DNA of 64,000 bases from Xanthomonas sp. XNM01 (GCF_014851915.1 NZ_JACVAP010000002.1:1-64000); one strand, 5' to 3'; counted from the stretch's first letter, positions 1 through 8,477 are shown. A program made the numbers and translations. The notes: generated from the letters alone by a model not told the origin.

Positions 1-293
1 CCCATGCCGCCTTCTCCGATCTGGCGGATCACACGGTATCGGCCGGGGCTGGCGGCGCTGATCTGCTCGCCTGCGGTCAGGGTGGGTGTCGTGTCGTCCG
101 GAATCGTCGGCTGCCAGCCGGTCAGCAAGTGCTCGCTGGTCAGGGTTTCGGCCGCGTGGATCAGCCAGCGCGCCTCCTCGCGCAGGGCGGTGTCGTCGCC
201 GCAACGATGTGCGAGAAAGGCCTCGCGCGCGTCGACGGACAGGGTCAGGGCTTCGAACGCCAGTGCCTTGGCGTCAAGGTAACGGTCGGTCAC
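1..293 (-). CDS. Ser/Thr protein kinase, N-terminal part only (runs off the window)
   Basis: Translating the minus strand from a GTG at 293 gives 97 codons open to the window edge. The last residues, YRVIRQIGEGGM, are the start of a Hanks-type kinase domain: the glycine-rich ATP loop GxGxxG. The preceding 80 residues include EAFLAHRCGDDTALREEARWL, which resembles the short helical N-terminal region found before the kinase domain in many bacterial kinases with C-terminal repeats. In those systems an ECF sigma gene often lies just upstream; here lpxH does. Catalytic-loop and C-terminal features lie outside the window. No strong Shine-Dalgarno precedes the GTG; a TAGACT hexamer lies at 324-329 on the minus strand. 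Kinase identity rests on the P-loop and flanking strand only. Confidence 0.7.
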   Translation of the reverse strand, partial: MTDRYLDAKALAFEALTLSVDAREAFLAHRCGDDTALREEARWLIHAAETLTSEHLLTGWQPTIPDDTTPTLTAGEQISAASPGRYRVIRQIGEGGM

Positions 294-379
294 GGGCGAC
301 GGGCTGCTGGGGGCCAAGCGGCCAGTCTAGCGGCGCGCGGGTGGCTGCTGAGTCGCGGCCGTCGGCGCCACGATGCCGT

Positions 380-1120
380 TCAGCCCATCGTCGCCAGGTC
401 GATCCCGTCCGCGGCGACCCGCAGCACAGAGCCCTGCTCGTACCAGTCGCCCAGCACGATGCGCTGGCACGTACGGCCGCCCACTTGCAGCGTGTGCACC
501 GCCGGGCGATGGGTGTGACCGTGGATCAGCAGGTCGACGCCGAAGCGGGCCAGGGTCGCCTCGACCGTGGCCGGGGTGACGTCGGTGACGGTCTCGAACC
601 GGCTGCGGTCGCCGGCCTTCATGTCCTGCTGGCGCGACTGGCTGGCCGCACGCGCCTTCTCGGCGAAGGCCAGCCGCGCTTCCAGCGGCTGGGCCAGGAA
701 ACCCTGCCGCCACGCGGGGGCACGGGTCTGCGCACGGAACGCCTGGTAGGCGGTGTCGTCGCTGCACAGCAGGTCGCCGTGCATCAGCAGCGCCGGGGTG
801 CCGTACAGGGAGATCACCGCCGGGTCGGGCAGCAGCCGTGCGCCGGCGCGGCGGGCCCAGGCGTGGCCGAGCAGGAAGTCGCGGTTGCCGTGCTGGAAGA
901 ACACCGGCACGCCGGCATCGGCCAGCGGCCGCAGCGCCGCGGCGACCGCGTCGCCGGTCCCGGATGGCGCGTCGTCGCCGATCCAGGCTTCGAACAGGTC
1001 GCCGAGGATGTACAGCGCATCGGCCTGCGGGCCCTCGCGCTGCAGGAACTCCAGGAACAGGGCGGTGGCCGCCGGGCGCGACGGATCCAGGTGCAGGTCG
1101 GAAACGAACAGCGTGGTCAT
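380..1120 (-). CDS. lpxH: UDP-2,3-diacylglucosamine pyrophosphatase LpxH
   Basis: This peripheral inner-membrane enzyme hydrolyses UDP-2,3-diacylglucosamine to lipid X and UMP, the fourth step of lipid A synthesis. The 246-residue product has the full calcineurin-like metallophosphoesterase set in the LpxH arrangement: DLH at 8-10, [11 protein letters not shown] from 40 (Asp41), GNRD around 78-81, HGD at 114-116 and the HGHTHRP block at 200-206. Length matches the family (about 240). The ATG at 1120 has no Shine-Dalgarno, but a TACAAT hexamer lies seven bases upstream, so the message may be leaderless. It is divergent from gltX across a 122-bp gap and is followed by the kinase gene on the same strand. 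Confidence 0.96.
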   Translation of the reverse strand: MTTLFVSDLHLDPSRPAATALFLEFLQREGPQADALYILGDLFEAWIGDDAPSGTGDAVAAALRPLADAGVPVFFQHGNRDFLLGHAWARRAGARLLPDPAVISLYGTPALLMHGDLLCSDDTAYQAFRAQTRAPAWRQGFLAQPLEARLAFAEKARAASQSRQQDMKAGDRSRFETVTDVTPATVEATLARFGVDLLIHGHTHRPAVHTLQVGGRTCQRIVLGDWYEQGSVLRVAADGIDLATMG

Positions 1121-1133
1121 GGGCGCGATTGTA
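1118..1133 (-). promoter_or_regulatory. candidate -10 box for a leaderless lpxH mRNA
   Basis: On the minus strand TACAAT (1133-1128) is followed by seven bases and the lpxH ATG (1120-1118). A transcript starting 7-8 nt after the -10 box would begin at the A of the ATG. No GGAG-like site precedes the start. Sequence inference only. Confidence 0.5.
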
Positions 1134-1201
1134 GGGCCGGGCGTCCGTGACGTCCGCCCGCAGGCGCCCGCGGTGTTCGGGAGCGGCCGGGCGCGGCGCG
1201 G

Positions 1202-1207
1202 TAGAAT
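1202..1207 (+). promoter_or_regulatory. candidate -10 box of gltX
   Basis: TAGAAT lies 35 bp before the gltX ATG, a position consistent with a short leader. The same string, TAGAATCGGCGG, precedes the dadA-like gene at 53827, where the start codon follows at once. No clear -35 element is seen. Confidence 0.4.
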
Positions 1208-1242
1208 CGGCGGATTCTTCCGTGATCGATCCCCGGTTTCCC

Positions 1243-2646
1243 ATGAGCTGCCGTACCCGCTTCGCCCCCAGTCCCACCGGCTATCTGCATATCGGTGGCG
1301 CCCGCACCGCGCTGTATTGCTGGCTGGAGGCCCGTCACCGCGGCGGCGAGTTCGTGCTGCGGATCGAGGACACCGACCGCGAGCGCAGCACCCAGGCGGC
1401 GATCGACGCGATCCTGGAGGCGATGGACTGGCTGGGTCTGGGCTACGACGAAGGCCCGGTCTACCAGACCGACCGCGTCGCCCGATACAAAGAGGTCGCC
1501 GAGCAGCTGCTCGCCGCCGGCAAGGCTTACTACGCGTACGAGACCAAGGACGAGCTGGACGCGATGCGCGAGGCGGCGATGGCTGCCAAGGAAAAGCCGC
1601 GCTACGACGGCCGCGCGCGCGACCAGGCGCTGCCGTACCGCGACGACCCGAACCGGGTGATCCGCTTCAGGAATCCGCTCGATGGCAGCGTGGTGTTCGA
1701 CGACCTGATCAAGGGCCGCATCGAGATCGCCAACAGCGAGCTCGACGACATGGTGATCTTCCGTCCGGACGGTTACCCCACCTACAACTTCGCTGTCGTC
1801 GTCGACGACTGGGACATGGGCATCACCGAGGTCATCCGCGGCGACGACCACATCAACAACACCCCGCGCCAGATCAACATCTACGAAGCGCTGGGCGCGC
1901 CGGTGCCGAAGTTCGCGCACATGCCGATGATCCTGGACGAAGAGGGCGCCAAGCTCTCCAAGCGCACCGGCGCGGCCGACGTGATGCAGTACAAGGATGC
2001 CGGCTACCTGCCGCACGCGCTGATCAACTACCTGGCGCGGCTGGGCTGGTCGCATGGCGACCAGGAACTGTTCTCGCTGGACGAGCTGGTGGCGCTGTTC
2101 GACGTCAAGGACGTTAACTCCAAGGCCGCGCGCCTGGACATGGCCAAGCTCGGCTGGGTCAACCAGCATTACCTGAAGACCGACGCGCCCGAATCGATCG
2201 CCCCGCAGCTGGTGTACCAGCTGGAAAAGCTGGGCCTGGACCTGGCCGCCGGCCCGGCGCCTGCCGACGTGGTGGTCGCGCTGCGCGAGCGGGTGCAGAC
2301 GCTGAAGGAAATGGCCGAGAAGGCGGTGGTCTGGTACCAGCCATTGACCGTGTACGACGACGCGGCCGTGGCCAAGCACCTGAAGGCCGGCGCCGACGCG
2401 CCGCTGGCGAAGTCGCGCGAACTGCTGGCCGCGCTGCCGGCGTGGACGGTCGAGGGCGTGTCGCAGGCGCTGCATGACGCCGCCGCCGCACTGGAGCTGG
2501 GCATGGGCAAGGTCGCGCAGCCGCTGCGCGTGGCCATCACCGGCACCCAGGTCAGCCCCGACATCTCGCAGACCGTCTACCTGGCCGGCCGCGACGAGGC
2601 CTTGAAACGCATCGATGCGGCGCTTATCAAGGTGGCAGCGGCCTGA
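1243..2646 (+). CDS. gltX: glutamyl-tRNA synthetase
   Basis: A class I aminoacyl-tRNA synthetase that charges tRNA-Glu with glutamate in the cytoplasm. The 467-residue product starts with [18 protein letters not shown] (HIGH-type signature at 16-19), has the KMSKS-type motif KLSKR at 237-241, and ends in the anticodon-binding domain ([20 protein letters not shown]). Length matches the family (about 468). The ATG at 1243 was chosen because the upstream in-frame extension has no family resemblance. zur follows 17 bp downstream on the same strand, so the two are probably co-transcribed. Confidence 0.97.
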   Translation: MSCRTRFAPSPTGYLHIGGARTALYCWLEARHRGGEFVLRIEDTDRERSTQAAIDAILEAMDWLGLGYDEGPVYQTDRVARYKEVAEQLLAAGKAYYAYETKDELDAMREAAMAAKEKPRYDGRARDQALPYRDDPNRVIRFRNPLDGSVVFDDLIKGRIEIANSELDDMVIFRPDGYPTYNFAVVVDDWDMGITEVIRGDDHINNTPRQINIYEALGAPVPKFAHMPMILDEEGAKLSKRTGAADVMQYKDAGYLPHALINYLARLGWSHGDQELFSLDELVALFDVKDVNSKAARLDMAKLGWVNQHYLKTDAPESIAPQLVYQLEKLGLDLAAGPAPADVVVALRERVQTLKEMAEKAVVWYQPLTVYDDAAVAKHLKAGADAPLAKSRELLAALPAWTVEGVSQALHDAAAALELGMGKVAQPLRVAITGTQVSPDISQTVYLAGRDEALKRIDAALIKVAAA

Positions 2647-2663
2647 CCGAACGGAGTCCAGCG

Positions 2664-3158
2664 ATGGCGAAGAAGCATGCCTGTACCGATCCGCACCACC
2701 ACGTCGACGATGCCGACGCGTTCGTGCATGCGGTCGAGCGTGCCTGCACCGAGCGCGGCCTGCGGCTGACCCCGATCCGCGCCAACGTGCTGCGCCTGAT
2801 CGCCGACGCCGGCAAGCCGGTCAAGGCCTACGAGCTGCTGGACAAGGTCCGCGAGGGCAAGGGCGCCGGTGCCGATGCGCCGCCGACCGTGTACCGCGCG
2901 CTGGACTTCCTGATGGCGAATGGTTTCGTGCACAAGCTCGAGTCGGTCAACGCCTTCGTCGCCTGCCACCACCCCAACAGCGCCCAGCATTCGGTGCCGT
3001 TCCTGATCTGCGACCGGTGCCACAGCGCGGTCGAGCTGGAGGACCGCGAGGTCGTCGCCCAGCTCGACGCCCGCGCCAAGGCGCTGGGCTTCCAGCCGCA
3101 GGCGCAGACGCTGGAAGTGCATGGGCTGTGTTCGCGGTGCGCGGCCGAGGCCGCCTGA
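2664..3158 (+). CDS. zur: Zur, zinc-responsive Fur-family repressor
   Basis: The 164-residue protein is a Fur-superfamily repressor of the Zur branch, which binds AT-rich operators when loaded with zinc and shuts off zinc uptake. The N-terminal winged helix carries APPTVYRALDFLMANGFVHKL (about 74-94), a Zur signature. It is followed by the ACHHPNS metal segment, then ICDRCH and GLCSRC, the two CxxC pairs of the structural zinc site. The N-terminus has a His cluster (DPHHH). It lies 17 bp after gltX. Its likely targets sit 3 kb downstream: a His-rich TonB receptor and a MerC protein share an intergenic region with a Zur-box-like palindrome at 6297-6309. Zur rather than Fur is favoured by the Zur-specific helix. 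Confidence 0.9.
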   Translation: MAKKHACTDPHHHVDDADAFVHAVERACTERGLRLTPIRANVLRLIADAGKPVKAYELLDKVREGKGAGADAPPTVYRALDFLMANGFVHKLESVNAFVACHHPNSAQHSVPFLICDRCHSAVELEDREVVAQLDARAKALGFQPQAQTLEVHGLCSRCAAEAA

Positions 3159-3246
3159 ACACGACACGGGTGCAGGGCGGGCGCTCTTCACCCGTACCTG
3201 CCGGCCATGCTGCTATCACCTGCGCAACCCGCAGCGAGGACAGGCA

Positions 3247-3675
3247 ATGGAAACCAACGAGCTCTACCGGGGCCGCCTGATCGACCATCTGCAGCTGGTG
3301 GTGCGCGATCTGCCCGCCAGCCGGCGCTTCTACCAGGCGGTCTTCGACACGCTCGGCATTCCGCTGGCGGGCGAGGGTGATGACTACTTCTGGGCCGATG
3401 AACTGTTCGTCTCCACGCCGGGCAGCGCCGCGGCGATGGGCGAGCTGACCGGCCGTCATCATCTGGCGTTCCAGGCCCGCGACCGGGCGATGGTCGATGC
3501 CTTCCACGCTGCGGCGCTGGCCGCGGGCGGTCGCGACAACGGCGCACCGGGCGAGCGGCCGTATCACCCCGGTTACTACGGCGCGTTCGTGCTCGATCCG
3601 GACGGCAACAACATCGAGGCCGTGTACCACGGTGCATCGACGCAGAACGTGCCGGCGGTAAAGGTCACGTTCTGA
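3247..3675 (+). CDS. VOC (glyoxalase/bleomycin-resistance fold) family protein
   Basis: The 142-residue protein has one vicinal-oxygen-chelate unit made of two beta-alpha-beta modules: IDHLQLVVRDLPASRRFYQAVF near the N-terminus and GYYGAFVLDPDGNNIEAVYHG near the C-terminus. The His of IDHLQL, a second His in RHHLAFQA and the Glu of NNIEAV are the usual metal-ligand positions. Substrate unknown; family members include glyoxalase I, dioxygenases and antibiotic-binding proteins. The ATG at 3247 follows a GAGGACAGGCA ribosome site. Its last 11 bp overlap the end of a convergent MFS remnant. Confidence 0.85.
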   Translation: METNELYRGRLIDHLQLVVRDLPASRRFYQAVFDTLGIPLAGEGDDYFWADELFVSTPGSAAAMGELTGRHHLAFQARDRAMVDAFHAAALAAGGRDNGAPGERPYHPGYYGAFVLDPDGNNIEAVYHGASTQNVPAVKVTF

Positions 3676-4024
3676 GCGCCGCCGGTGCCGGCAGGGCCAG
3701 CATGGTGGTGAGCAGCAGTAGCGGCAGCACCGTCCAGGCCAGGCTGGCCGCGCCCAGGTGATCCAGCAGCATGCCACCGCAGAGGCCGCCGCCGGCGATC
3801 GCCAGGTTCCAGCCGGTGACCAGCATCGACTGGGCGAGGTCGGTCGAGGCGCCGCCACGCCGCGCCAGTGCGGTCTGCAGCAGGGTAGGAACGCGGCTGA
3901 AGAGGCCCCACAGGCCGATCGCCACGACCAAGTCCCATGCAGCGCGTGGCCACGGCGCCAGCGGCAGCGTGGCCAGCAGGAACAGCCCGATGCCGCTCAG
4001 CATCAACGGGCGGACGATGGACAT
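3665..4024 (-). pseudogene. MFS transporter remnant, C-terminal third only
   Basis: A 119-codon open frame encodes three to four hydrophobic helices with MFS character: SGIGLFLLATLPL, AWDLVVAIGLWGLFSRVPTL, STDLAQSMLVTGWNLAIAGG and GAASLAWTVLPLLLL. These match the last helices of drug/sugar-efflux MFS proteins (about 390-410 residues). The missing N-terminal two thirds should lie above 4024, but that DNA is the terminator and 3' end of the TonB receptor gene. The frame therefore looks like a truncated leftover. The ATG at 4024 is only the first in-frame start and is probably not used, since it lies directly behind a strong terminator. Confidence 0.65.
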
Positions 4025-4025
4025 G

Positions 4026-4054
4026 AAAAAGGCGGCGCCGTTGCCGGCGCCGCC
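4026..4054 (-). terminator. Rho-independent terminator of the TonB receptor gene
   Basis: On the minus strand a perfect 10-bp GC stem (GGCGGCGCCG with its complement, 4031-4054) closes a 4-nt loop and is followed by TTTTT (4030-4026). It lies about 30 bp past the receptor stop codon and directly before the MFS remnant. Confidence 0.85.
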
Positions 4055-4083
4055 CCATCCAGACTGGTCGAGGAGGGAGGAAC

Positions 4084-6261
4084 TCAGAACCAGGCGCGGA
4101 TGCCGAAGGCCACAGCGCGGCCCGGGAGCGGGGCGTAGTCGCGCAACAGCGAGGTGTGCGGACGCACCTCCTTGTCGCCGAGGTTGCTGCCGTCCAGGAA
4201 CAGCTCCCAGGCGTTGCCGGTGGCACGCTCCCAGCGATACGCCAGATGCGCGTCGACCAGGGTGTAGCCCGGGCTGGCCTCTTCGTTCTGCGCGACCTTG
4301 TCCTGCGCGTCGTAGCGGACCGCACCGACCGAGGCACGGAAGCCGCCCAGCGTCCAGTTCAGGTCGGCGCCGACGCGGCTCGGCGCGATCCGCGGCAGGT
4401 AGCCGCTGTTGGCCAGCTCGACGCTGTAGTTGTGCACATGGTCGCCGTGCGGCACGGCGAAGGCGACCTCGCGGCTGCCGCCACCGTCCAGCTTCGCCCT
4501 GACGGTGTCGGCGAACATGCGCAGGTCCCAGCCGCCGCTGGCGTTGTCGGCCAGGTGCAGCACGGCCTCGGCCTCGGCACCGGTGAAGGTGGCGTCGGCC
4601 TGGGTCCACAGGCGCACGGGCGTGTCGTGCTCGACCACGCCGGTGTCGGCCAGGTAGATGAAGTCGTCGAAGCGGCTCTGGTACAGCGACAGCTTCACGT
4701 CCAGCCAGCTGTTGTGCGCATGCAGGCCGATCTCGGCACGCAGCGCGCGCTCGGTCTCCAGGTCGACGTCGCCGATCTCGATCGAGCGCGTGGCCACGTG
4801 CATGCCGCCGGCGTACAGCTCTTCCTGGGTCGGCGCGCGTTCGCTGCGGTCCAGGCCGAAGCGCAGGTCGAAGGCGTCGTTCAACTGCCAGATCGCCGCG
4901 GCCGACAGGCTGCTGGCATCGAAGGAGCGGGCCGGGTAGCCGCCGGCCGGGTCCAGTTCGACCCGGTCATGGCGCGCGCCCAGTTCCAGCTTCACCGGGC
5001 CGAAGTGCTTTTCCTGCAGCACGAACAGGCCCCAGCTGTCGGTGACGGTGGCCGGCACGAACGCTTCCTCGCCGACCGCGCCGAAGTCCACGCGGCCCAG
5101 CTGCAGGCCGAACGCGCCGTTCCAGCCGGCGATCTCCTGCTGCACCGCCTCCAGGCGCGCCTCGTAGCCTTCGCTGGTGAAGCGCGTGCCGACCTCGTCG
5201 CCTTCCAGCTCGACGTGCTCGTAGTCGTTGTAGCCGGCGCGCAGGTTGATGTTCTTCAGGAACGACAGCGGCTCGTTGAGGCCTGCCTTCAGGTCGAAGC
5301 GGTTCTGGACCAGGTCCACGCGCACGCTGCCGTGCCCGCCTTCTTCCTCGTGATCGTGGTCGTGGTCGTCGTGCCCGTGATCGTGGCCGTCCTCGCCGTG
5401 CACGTGGGCACCATCGGGGATGCCGTAGTTGGTGCGGTAGGTGCTGGCCGACAGGCCGAAGTAGCCGCGCTCGCCCAGCCAGGTCGCGCCGACCGCGCCG
5501 GCGCGGGTCTTGATCCGGCTGTTGGCCAGGGTGCCGGCGATGTCCTCGTCGGCGTGCTCGTCATGGTCGTGATCGTGGTCATGATCGTCGTGTCCGGCGC
5601 TGGCCAGGCCGGGGATGTCGTAATCCTTGGTGTCGCGGACCAGGCCGTCGACGTGCAGCACGAGGTTGTCGCCGCTGACGCCTTCGAGTCGGAACATGCC
5701 GGTGCGTTCGTCGTTGACGCTGTTGCCGCGGACTTCCGCGCGGCCGCTGAGCGGGCGGTCGGGAACGTCGCGGGCGATGCGGCCGTCGGCCACGTTGACC
5801 GCGCCGCCGATCGCGCCGCTGCCGAACAGCAGCGTCGCCGGGCCCTTCAGCACTTCGATCTGGTCGGCCAGGAACGGCTCGATGCTCGCGGCATGGTCGG
5901 CGCTGACGGTGGAGGCATCCATGCTGCCGATGCCGTTGGACAGCACCTGCACGCGTGGGCCGTCGAGGCCGCGCAGGATCGGGCGGCCGACGCCGGGGCC
6001 GAAGTAGGTGGTCTGCACGCCGGGCAGCTTGGCCACGGTTTCGCCCAGGGTGCCGGCCTTGGCGGCATCGAGCGCGTCGCCGGCCAGCACCTCGACCGGG
6101 CGTGCGAGCGACTCGGCATCGCCGGCCAGCGGCGAGGCGGTCACCTGGACGGCGGACAGCTCGGTCGGTTCATGCGCCAGTGCCGCGAACGGCAGGCCGA
6201 GGCCCAGGGCGAGTGCGATGGCCAGGCGGCTGGGGGCGGGGCGGGGAAGGGAAACGGACAT
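4084..6261 (-). CDS. TonB-dependent outer-membrane receptor with His-rich loops, probable zinc receptor (ZnuD type)
   Basis: A 725-residue outer-membrane receptor. Signal peptide 1-29 (cleavage after ...FAALA), TonB-box-like ELSAVQVTAS at about 34-43, plug domain with LPGVQTTYFGPGVGRPILRG and QIEVLKGPATLLFGSGAIGG, then a beta-barrel ending in Phe (FGIRAWF). Two extracellular-loop segments are very rich in His and Asp, at about 222-238 and 286-307. Such loops capture zinc in ZnuD-like receptors, which are Zur-repressed. The gene diverges from a MerC gene across a region with a Zur-box-like palindrome, and zur lies 3 kb away, so zinc uptake is the best-supported role. Other divalent metals or metallophores are possible. 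No exbBD genes are adjacent. Confidence 0.88.
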   Translation of the reverse strand: MSVSLPRPAPSRLAIALALGLGLPFAALAHEPTELSAVQVTASPLAGDAESLARPVEVLAGDALDAAKAGTLGETVAKLPGVQTTYFGPGVGRPILRGLDGPRVQVLSNGIGSMDASTVSADHAASIEPFLADQIEVLKGPATLLFGSGAIGGAVNVADGRIARDVPDRPLSGRAEVRGNSVNDERTGMFRLEGVSGDNLVLHVDGLVRDTKDYDIPGLASAGHDDHDHDHDHDEHADEDIAGTLANSRIKTRAGAVGATWLGERGYFGLSASTYRTNYGIPDGAHVHGEDGHDHGHDDHDHDHEEEGGHGSVRVDLVQNRFDLKAGLNEPLSFLKNINLRAGYNDYEHVELEGDEVGTRFTSEGYEARLEAVQQEIAGWNGAFGLQLGRVDFGAVGEEAFVPATVTDSWGLFVLQEKHFGPVKLELGARHDRVELDPAGGYPARSFDASSLSAAAIWQLNDAFDLRFGLDRSERAPTQEELYAGGMHVATRSIEIGDVDLETERALRAEIGLHAHNSWLDVKLSLYQSRFDDFIYLADTGVVEHDTPVRLWTQADATFTGAEAEAVLHLADNASGGWDLRMFADTVRAKLDGGGSREVAFAVPHGDHVHNYSVELANSGYLPRIAPSRVGADLNWTLGGFRASVGAVRYDAQDKVAQNEEASPGYTLVDAHLAYRWERATGNAWELFLDGSNLGDKEVRPHTSLLRDYAPLPGRAVAFGIRAWF

Positions 6262-6296
6262 TCAGAAGCGCCGTGGAGGATGAGGACGGTCTGAAT

Positions 6297-6309
6297 GTTA
6301 TAAAATATC
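6297..6309. promoter_or_regulatory. candidate Zur operator between the TonB receptor and merC genes
   Basis: GTTATAAAATATC matches the core of the gammaproteobacterial Zur box, GTTAT-N3-ATAAC, with one mismatch, and is very AT-rich for this genome. It overlaps a possible minus-strand -10 for the receptor (TATAAC, 6302-6297, 17 bp after GATACA at 6325-6320) and lies just upstream of a plus-strand TACAAT (6315-6320) for merC. One bound Zur dimer could block both genes. Confidence 0.6.
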
Positions 6310-6339
6310 GACGTTACAATGTATCCCCCAGAAGTCATA

Positions 6340-6762
6340 ATGCACGCCATGGACCACTCCCACCCGCCCAGAAACCTGCTGGACCGCTTCGGCGCGACCG
6401 GGTCGCTGCTGTGCGCCGTCCACTGCGCGCTGACGCCGCTGCTGCTGGCGGCGCTGCCTTCGCTTGGTCTGTCGCTGTGGTTCAACGACAGCGTCGAACA
6501 GGTGCTGGTGGTGTTCGTGACCCTGCTGGCGCTGTTCAGCCTGGGCTGGAGCTACCGCCGCCATCGCACCCTGCGCGCGCTGGGCGTGCTGGTGCCCGGC
6601 CTGCTCGCGCTGTGGGCCGGCCTGCTGTATGCGCCGCTGCACGAGTCGGTGATCCCGCATGCGGTGGCGATGACCTTCGGCGGCACCATGGTCGGCCTGG
6701 CGCATCTGCTGAACCTGCGGCTGAACCATGGCCACATTCACGATGCCAGCTGCGCGCACTGA
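6340..6762 (+). CDS. MerC-domain inner-membrane protein
   Basis: About 140 residues with four hydrophobic helices. The first carries GSLLCAVHCALTP (Cys25, His28, Cys29), the Cys pair by which MerC-type proteins pass a thiophilic or soft divalent metal across the membrane. Both termini are His-rich (MDHSHPP at the start, NHGHIHDASCAH at the end). There are no mer genes nearby. Divergence from a zinc-type receptor behind a Zur-like operator suggests a role in zinc transport. Start uncertain: ATG at 6340 follows AGAAG with good spacing; 6319 and 6349 are alternatives. Confidence 0.8.
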   Translation: MHAMDHSHPPRNLLDRFGATGSLLCAVHCALTPLLLAALPSLGLSLWFNDSVEQVLVVFVTLLALFSLGWSYRRHRTLRALGVLVPGLLALWAGLLYAPLHESVIPHAVAMTFGGTMVGLAHLLNLRLNHGHIHDASCAH

Positions 6763-6835
6763 GGGCGCGTGCTAGGCTTCCCGGCCTGTTGTGCGGAATT
6801 GGCCGCACGGGTTCAACGGAATCAAGGAGTTAAGT

Positions 6836-7018
6836 ATGGGCAAGGGTGACCGTAAGACCGCCAAGGGCAAGCGCTTCAACGCCAGCTATGGCAACTCGCG
6901 CAGCCGTGGTCTGACCCGCGCCGCTGTCGGTGCCGATGCACCGGCTGCGAAGAAGACCGCATCCAAGCCGGCGGCCAAGAAGGCCGTGACCAAGAAGGCC
7001 GTCGCCAAGGCTGGCTGA
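6836..7018 (+). CDS. 30S ribosomal protein bTHX
   Basis: A 60-residue, strongly basic protein. Its first 25 residues (MGKGDRKTAKGKRFNASYGN, then SRSRG) match the bTHX peptide, which lies in a cavity at the top of the 30S head. The rest is an Ala/Lys tail with AAKK, PAAKKA and VTKKAVAK repeats, longer than in classical 26-31-residue THX proteins. A clear AAGGAG ribosome site lies 7 bp before the ATG, and a strong terminator follows, so it is a monocistronic unit. Confidence 0.85.
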   Translation: MGKGDRKTAKGKRFNASYGNSRSRGLTRAAVGADAPAAKKTASKPAAKKAVTKKAVAKAG

Positions 7019-7043
7019 TCCAGCTGCCGGCAACGGACGAAAG

Positions 7044-7073
7044 AACGCGGCGCCCGGCGCCGCGTTTTTTTTT
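7044..7073 (+). terminator. Rho-independent terminator after the bTHX gene
   Basis: A perfect inverted repeat AACGCGGCGCC/GGCGCCGCGTT (7044-7066) runs into nine T residues ending at 7073, 26 bp beyond the bTHX stop codon. Confidence 0.93.
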
Positions 7074-7096
7074 GCGCGGCCGTCCGGCCGTGCCGA

Positions 7097-8317
7097 TCAT
7101 CCGGCCAGCCGGCGGCCACTGCTCCAGCTTGCGGTGAGTGGCTGGCCGCCCAGCCAGTAGGCCAGTCCGGCCGGCTGCGGCAGATCCCACAGCGCGAAGT
7201 CGGCACGCTGGCCCACGATCAGCCGGCCGCGGTCATGCAGGCCGAGCGCCGCCGCCGCATGCAGCGTGGCGCCACGCAGGGCCTCCTCCGGCGTCAACCG
7301 GAAGTGGGTGCACGCCAGCGACATCGCCAGGCGCAGCGACAGCAAGGGCGAGGTGCCGGGGTTGCAGTCGGTGGCGACCGCCATCGGTACCCCGTGCGCA
7401 CGGAATGCGTCCAGCGGCGGCCGCTGCGTTTCGCGCAGCACGTGGAAGGCGCCAGGCAGCAGCACCGCGACGGTGCCGGCGGCGGCCATCGCCTGCACGC
7501 CGTCTTCGGGCGTGTGCTCCACGTGGTCGGCGGACAGGCCCGCATAGCCGGCCACCAGCGCCGCGCCGCCACCGTCGCTGAGCTGGTCGGCATGCAGCTT
7601 CACCGGCAGGCCGAGGGCACGCGCGGCGTCGAACACGCGACGGGTCTGCCCGGCGCTGAAGGCGATGCGCTCGCAGAACGCATCCACCGCATCGACCAGA
7701 CCCTCGGCATGCAGTTGCGGCAGCCAGGTGCAGACCGCATCGATGTAGGCGTCGGCACGGCCGGCGAACTCCGGTGGCAGCGCGTGCGCGCCGAGGAACG
7801 TGGTACGCACGGTGATGCCCAGTGCCTGGCCGATGCGCCGGGCCACGCGCAGCATCCGCCGTTCGCTGTCCAGATCCAGACCGTAGCCGGACTTGATCTC
7901 CAGCGTGGTCACGCCATCGGCGACCAGTGCGCGCGCGCGCGGCAACGCCGACGCCAGCAGCGCCTCCTCATCGGCGGCGCGGGTGGCGCGCACGCTGGAA
8001 ACGATGCCGCCACCGGCGCGCGCGATGTCCTCGTAACTGGCGCCCTGCAGGCGCTGCTCGAACTCGCCGGCGCGGTCGCCGCCGAACACCAGGTGGGTAT
8101 GGCAGTCGATCAGGCCCGGCGTGACCAGGCCGCGGGCTTCCACGACCTCGGCTGCCAGCGCATCCGGCGACGCGGGCAGCGAGGCGCGCGTGCCGACATG
8201 CACCAGCATCCCGTCCCGCCAGCCCAGCGCACCTTCTTCGATCAGCCCGTAGCCGTCGGCCTGCGCGAGGCTGACCAGCGTCGGGCCCAGCAGCAGCCCG
8301 TCCCAGCGCTCAGCCAC
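7097..8317 (-). CDS. hutI: imidazolonepropionase
   Basis: HutI hydrolyses 4-imidazolone-5-propionate to N-formimino-L-glutamate in histidine degradation. The 406-residue protein has the amidohydrolase metal motif DCHTH (His73, His75), the conserved FGGDRAGEF substrate segment, [11 protein letters not shown], the KLHADQLSD metal His and [10 protein letters not shown]. Length matches the family (about 400-410). Start is GTG at 8317, overlapping by 8 bp the end of a small membrane-protein gene on the same strand, which suggests coupled translation. hutF is divergent upstream. Confidence 0.95.
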   Translation of the reverse strand: MAERWDGLLLGPTLVSLAQADGYGLIEEGALGWRDGMLVHVGTRASLPASPDALAAEVVEARGLVTPGLIDCHTHLVFGGDRAGEFEQRLQGASYEDIARAGGGIVSSVRATRAADEEALLASALPRARALVADGVTTLEIKSGYGLDLDSERRMLRVARRIGQALGITVRTTFLGAHALPPEFAGRADAYIDAVCTWLPQLHAEGLVDAVDAFCERIAFSAGQTRRVFDAARALGLPVKLHADQLSDGGGAALVAGYAGLSADHVEHTPEDGVQAMAAAGTVAVLLPGAFHVLRETQRPPLDAFRAHGVPMAVATDCNPGTSPLLSLRLAMSLACTHFRLTPEEALRGATLHAAAALGLHDRGRLIVGQRADFALWDLPQPAGLAYWLGGQPLTASWSSGRRLAG

Positions 8318-8477
8318 CCTGCAGGTCCTTGCCGATGCCGGCCGCCTGCGCCGCCTTCTCGGCCTCCTCGCGTTTCTTCTTCTTGACCTGGGTGGCGAGC
8401 AGCACGGTGAAGACCGTGGTCATGCCGCCGAACACGGCGACCAGGGCGGCGAAGATGGCAACCGACGAGGAGTCCAT
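8310..8477 (-). CDS. small single-pass membrane protein overlapping hutI (55 aa), function unknown
   Basis: Reading the minus strand from ATG at 8477 to TGA at 8310 gives 55 residues. A short polar N-terminus (MDSSS) precedes one hydrophobic helix (about 6-29, [20 protein letters not shown]), then [16 protein letters not shown] and a Gly-rich end. The basic block after the helix predicts a cytoplasmic C-terminus, probably helical. The stop overlaps the hutI start by 8 bp and the hutF promoter region begins 60 bp on the other side, so it heads the hutI unit. I recognise no family. Nearby larger frames on the other strand are shadows. Confidence 0.6.
   Translation of the reverse strand: MDSSSVAIFAALVAVFGGMTTVFTVLLATQVKKKKREEAEKAAQAAGIGKDLQGG

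Noticed and set aside
4084-6294. 712-codon plus-strand frame opposite the TonB receptor
   Set aside because: Val/Gln/Ala-rich shadow of the receptor gene, which has a signal peptide, plug and barrel.
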